A program made the translations under genes and the position numbers. A DNA stretch of 9,147 bases from Chloroflexota bacterium (GTDB lineage: Bacteria > Chloroflexota > Dehalococcoidia > GIF9 > UBA5629): positions 1 through 9,147 of the forward strand of contig JAPLHM010000143.1 in assembly GCA_026389635.1 (NCBI GenBank), written 5' to 3'. Numbering within the stretch: position 1 is the stretch's first letter; the number at the start of each line of letters is the position of its first letter. Below, piece by piece: positions 7,566-9,147 of the stretch. The notes under the pieces are model-generated. The model worked only from the letters and a program-made list of their open reading frames with translations, did not search any database and had not been told where the DNA came from.

Positions 7566-7662
7566 TTTGTTTGATCACCGGGAAATAAAGCGATGCAGGG
7601 TGAAGAAGCAAGGCTCAGCAACGCCGGAATATATTCTTTCGAGGATAAAGGAGATACAAAGG
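7566..7662 (+). promoter_or_regulatory. 97-bp gap with a small palindrome and an AAAGGAG ribosome binding site
   Basis: This is the longest intergenic stretch in the window. It holds a perfect 10-bp palindrome, GAATATATTC (7627-7636), in an AT-rich patch. The palindrome includes TATATT, which could serve as a -10 element, but no matching -35 hexamer is seen about 17 bp upstream. AAAGGAG (7647-7653) lies 9 nt before ATG 7663 and is the likely ribosome binding site of the second hydrolase gene. A secondary promoter or regulator site is possible but weakly supported. No terminator hairpin was seen. Confidence 0.3.
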
Positions 7663-9147
7663 ATGTCAAAACAACCAAAGAGAGTAGCGGTGCTGGGTTT
7701 CGACTGTGCCGAGCCGCACCTTATCCAGAAGCACATTGACGAGGGGCATCTTCCCACCTTCAAGAAGCTTTTCGAGGGTGGGGTTCTCGCTGAGAACTGC
7801 CTTGTCCCGTACCCTACTATTACTCCGCCCAACTGGGCCAGCATAGCCACCGGCGCCTGGCCGGGCACACACCATGTTACCGATTTTCACCTTCACAGGG
7901 AGGGCGCCTCCCAGGTCAATGCCAATACGTTCGAGGCCTTTTCCAGCGAGAACTGCAAAGCAGAGTATATCTGGGACAGGCTGGACGCGGCGGGCAAGAA
8001 ATGCATAGTCTGCAATTACCCCGGCGCCTGGCCTTCCAAAATGAAGAATGGCATCATGGTGTCAGGCGCAGGGCTTGGTTTCGGCGAATACCGCAACGGG
8101 CATACCGGCCTTGAGTGCAACCTTCTGCTTGGTATGGACCAGATCCTATCTAACGGCATCTACCCGCACGCGACCAAGGTTAAACTGGAAGATGCCGAGG
8201 GATGGAGTAATCTGCCGGCCGGAAGTGAAGAGCCCCTGGCATCCAGGTTTGACGTGATGTTCAGGCTAAACATTGAGCAGATGGCGCCGCTATCCTGGCA
8301 CGTGCTCGTTACGCAGGGCGCCGGCAAAGGCTACGACAGGGTCACTGTTTCACCGACCCAGGACATGAAGGATGCCTTGTTTACAATCGCCAAAGGGGCA
8401 TGGAGCAAGAAGGTATCTTATAAATTCAAGACACAGGATGGCAGGGAAATCGAGGCCTCTTTCAAGGCCAAATTGCTGGAACTGACGGATGACGCCGAGG
8501 ATTTCCTGCTGGTTTTCAGCGCATTCTGCCCTGCCGAAGGCTGGTCCCACCCGCCTGAGGTTGCCCGGGAAATCACCAGTGAGGAAGGGATATTCACCTT
8601 TGCCGCCGGTTTGCTGGGTTACACGCTTGGTATCTACGAATTGGATACCTACCACGAGTTGGTGGAACTGCATGACCAGTGGCTGGGGGACGCTGCCACA
8701 CAGTTGATTACCAAATATCCCTGGGACCTGTTCTTTATGCACATCCATACCATTGACTGGGTCTACCACTCCATCCTTACGGATATGGACGAGAATACCT
8801 GTGCAAGCAAGGATGTACACCAGAAAGCCTGGGACTTTCACCTGAAGCTGCTCCAGAGCCAGGACAGGCTGCTGGCCAGGATCGTCGAGGCGGCAGGCGA
8901 GGACACACTGTTTGTGCTGGTTTCAGACCACGGGGCCGTGGCCGACGGGCCGACTTTCAACCCCTATGTACCGCTGATCAAGAACGGCCTTTGCATGATG
9001 GAAGGGCAGGGCGCCGACGGGGACCTCAAAGCCCTCGAAGACAGCACCGAACAGGTTTACACTTTTTTCAAACAGAGTGTAGGCGACCGTGTCGGCCGTG
9101 AAATACTTGAAATGGCCACATTAAACCTGTTTAAGCCCGATATCACG
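7663..9147 (+). CDS. Alkaline-phosphatase-superfamily hydrolase (type I phosphodiesterase/NPP-like), copy 2, 3'-partial
   Basis: An uninterrupted frame runs from ATG 7663 to the last base, giving 495 residues with no stop; the C-terminus lies beyond the window. It is a clear paralog of the hydrolase at 2010. Both share VAVLG.DCA, GHLPTFKKL, LVPYPT, TPPNWASIATGAWPGTH and NYPGAWPSKMKNGI. The catalytic residues have the same numbers in both: D14, T54/N57, D365 and H369 (HTIDWVYH) and D422-H423 (VSDHGAVADG). The final metal-ligand His (H568 in copy 1) would lie past the edge. Differences cluster in the large insertion between residues about 75 and 350 and in the segment after 430, hinting at a different substrate preference. 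There is no signal peptide. As in copy 1, there is a Thr nucleophile and no sulfatase formylglycine motif, so a phosphoester substrate is favoured. Placed 97 bp after the broken alkylsulfatase gene on the same strand, it is probably part of the same transcription unit. Confidence 0.87.
   Translation, partial: MSKQPKRVAVLGFDCAEPHLIQKHIDEGHLPTFKKLFEGGVLAENCLVPYPTITPPNWASIATGAWPGTHHVTDFHLHREGASQVNANTFEAFSSENCKAEYIWDRLDAAGKKCIVCNYPGAWPSKMKNGIMVSGAGLGFGEYRNGHTGLECNLLLGMDQILSNGIYPHATKVKLEDAEGWSNLPAGSEEPLASRFDVMFRLNIEQMAPLSWHVLVTQGAGKGYDRVTVSPTQDMKDALFTIAKGAWSKKVSYKFKTQDGREIEASFKAKLLELTDDAEDFLLVFSAFCPAEGWSHPPEVAREITSEEGIFTFAAGLLGYTLGIYELDTYHELVELHDQWLGDAATQLITKYPWDLFFMHIHTIDWVYHSILTDMDENTCASKDVHQKAWDFHLKLLQSQDRLLARIVEAAGEDTLFVLVSDHGAVADGPTFNPYVPLIKNGLCMMEGQGADGDLKALEDSTEQVYTFFKQSVGDRVGREILEMATLNLFKPDIT

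Noticed and set aside
7593..7739. Short open frame starting in the gap before the second hydrolase
   Set aside because: It overlaps the start of the well-supported hydrolase gene in another frame, has no ribosome binding site and no recognisable features.
1..9147. CRISPR arrays, insertion sequences, transposase genes, integrase sites or Rho-independent terminators
   Set aside because: No regularly spaced repeats, terminal inverted repeats, transposase motifs or hairpin-plus-T-run structures were found on reading both strands.

Overview
The window is a densely packed, single-direction bacterial gene cluster of eight genes, all on the + strand. Intergenic gaps are at most about 100 bp, and one junction is a 4-bp ATGA overlap. 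By eye the GC content is moderately high (roughly 55-60 %). The content suggests an anaerobe or facultative anaerobe: a cysteine-rich QueG-like 2x[4Fe-4S] protein, a DUF169 protein and a TetR regulator sit beside large alkaline-phosphatase-superfamily hydrolases. A Chloroflexota/Dehalococcoidia-type or similar subsurface lineage would fit, but this is a low-confidence impression. There is no rRNA, tRNA or conserved marker gene to fix the taxonomy.

Layout: (1) bases 3-659 are the C-terminal part of a QueG-like (COG1600-type) iron-sulfur protein that enters from the left edge. (2) 680-1960 encodes a 12-TM MFS transporter of the spinster/ACS-like type. (3) 2010-4025 encodes a complete 671-residue alkaline-phosphatase-superfamily (type I phosphodiesterase/NPP-like) hydrolase with all six metal ligands and a Thr nucleophile. 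(4) 4039-4473 encodes an OsmC-fold protein lacking the second peroxidatic cysteine. (5) 4480-5073 encodes a TetR regulator. (6) 5070-5903 encodes a DUF169 protein translationally coupled to the TetR gene. (7) 5971-7565 is a broken alkylsulfatase-like metallo-beta-lactamase (MBL) gene. Its N-terminal MBL half and its C-terminal half lie in different frames, and the expected middle segment carrying a metal-ligand motif is missing. (8) 7663-9147 is a second AlkP-superfamily hydrolase, a close paralog of gene 3, which runs off the right edge.

How they may work together (inference): two paralogous phosphate-ester hydrolases plus a (decayed) alkylsulfatase, a substrate or product exporter/importer, an internal TetR regulator and small accessory proteins look like an operon for handling an organic ester or xenobiotic/lipid-like compound. 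No Rho-independent terminator and no strong promoter was recognised inside the 9.1 kb, so one long transcript is plausible. The most notable points are the duplicated AlkP hydrolase, with catalytic residues at identical residue numbers in both copies, and the precise loss of an internal segment from the alkylsulfatase gene.
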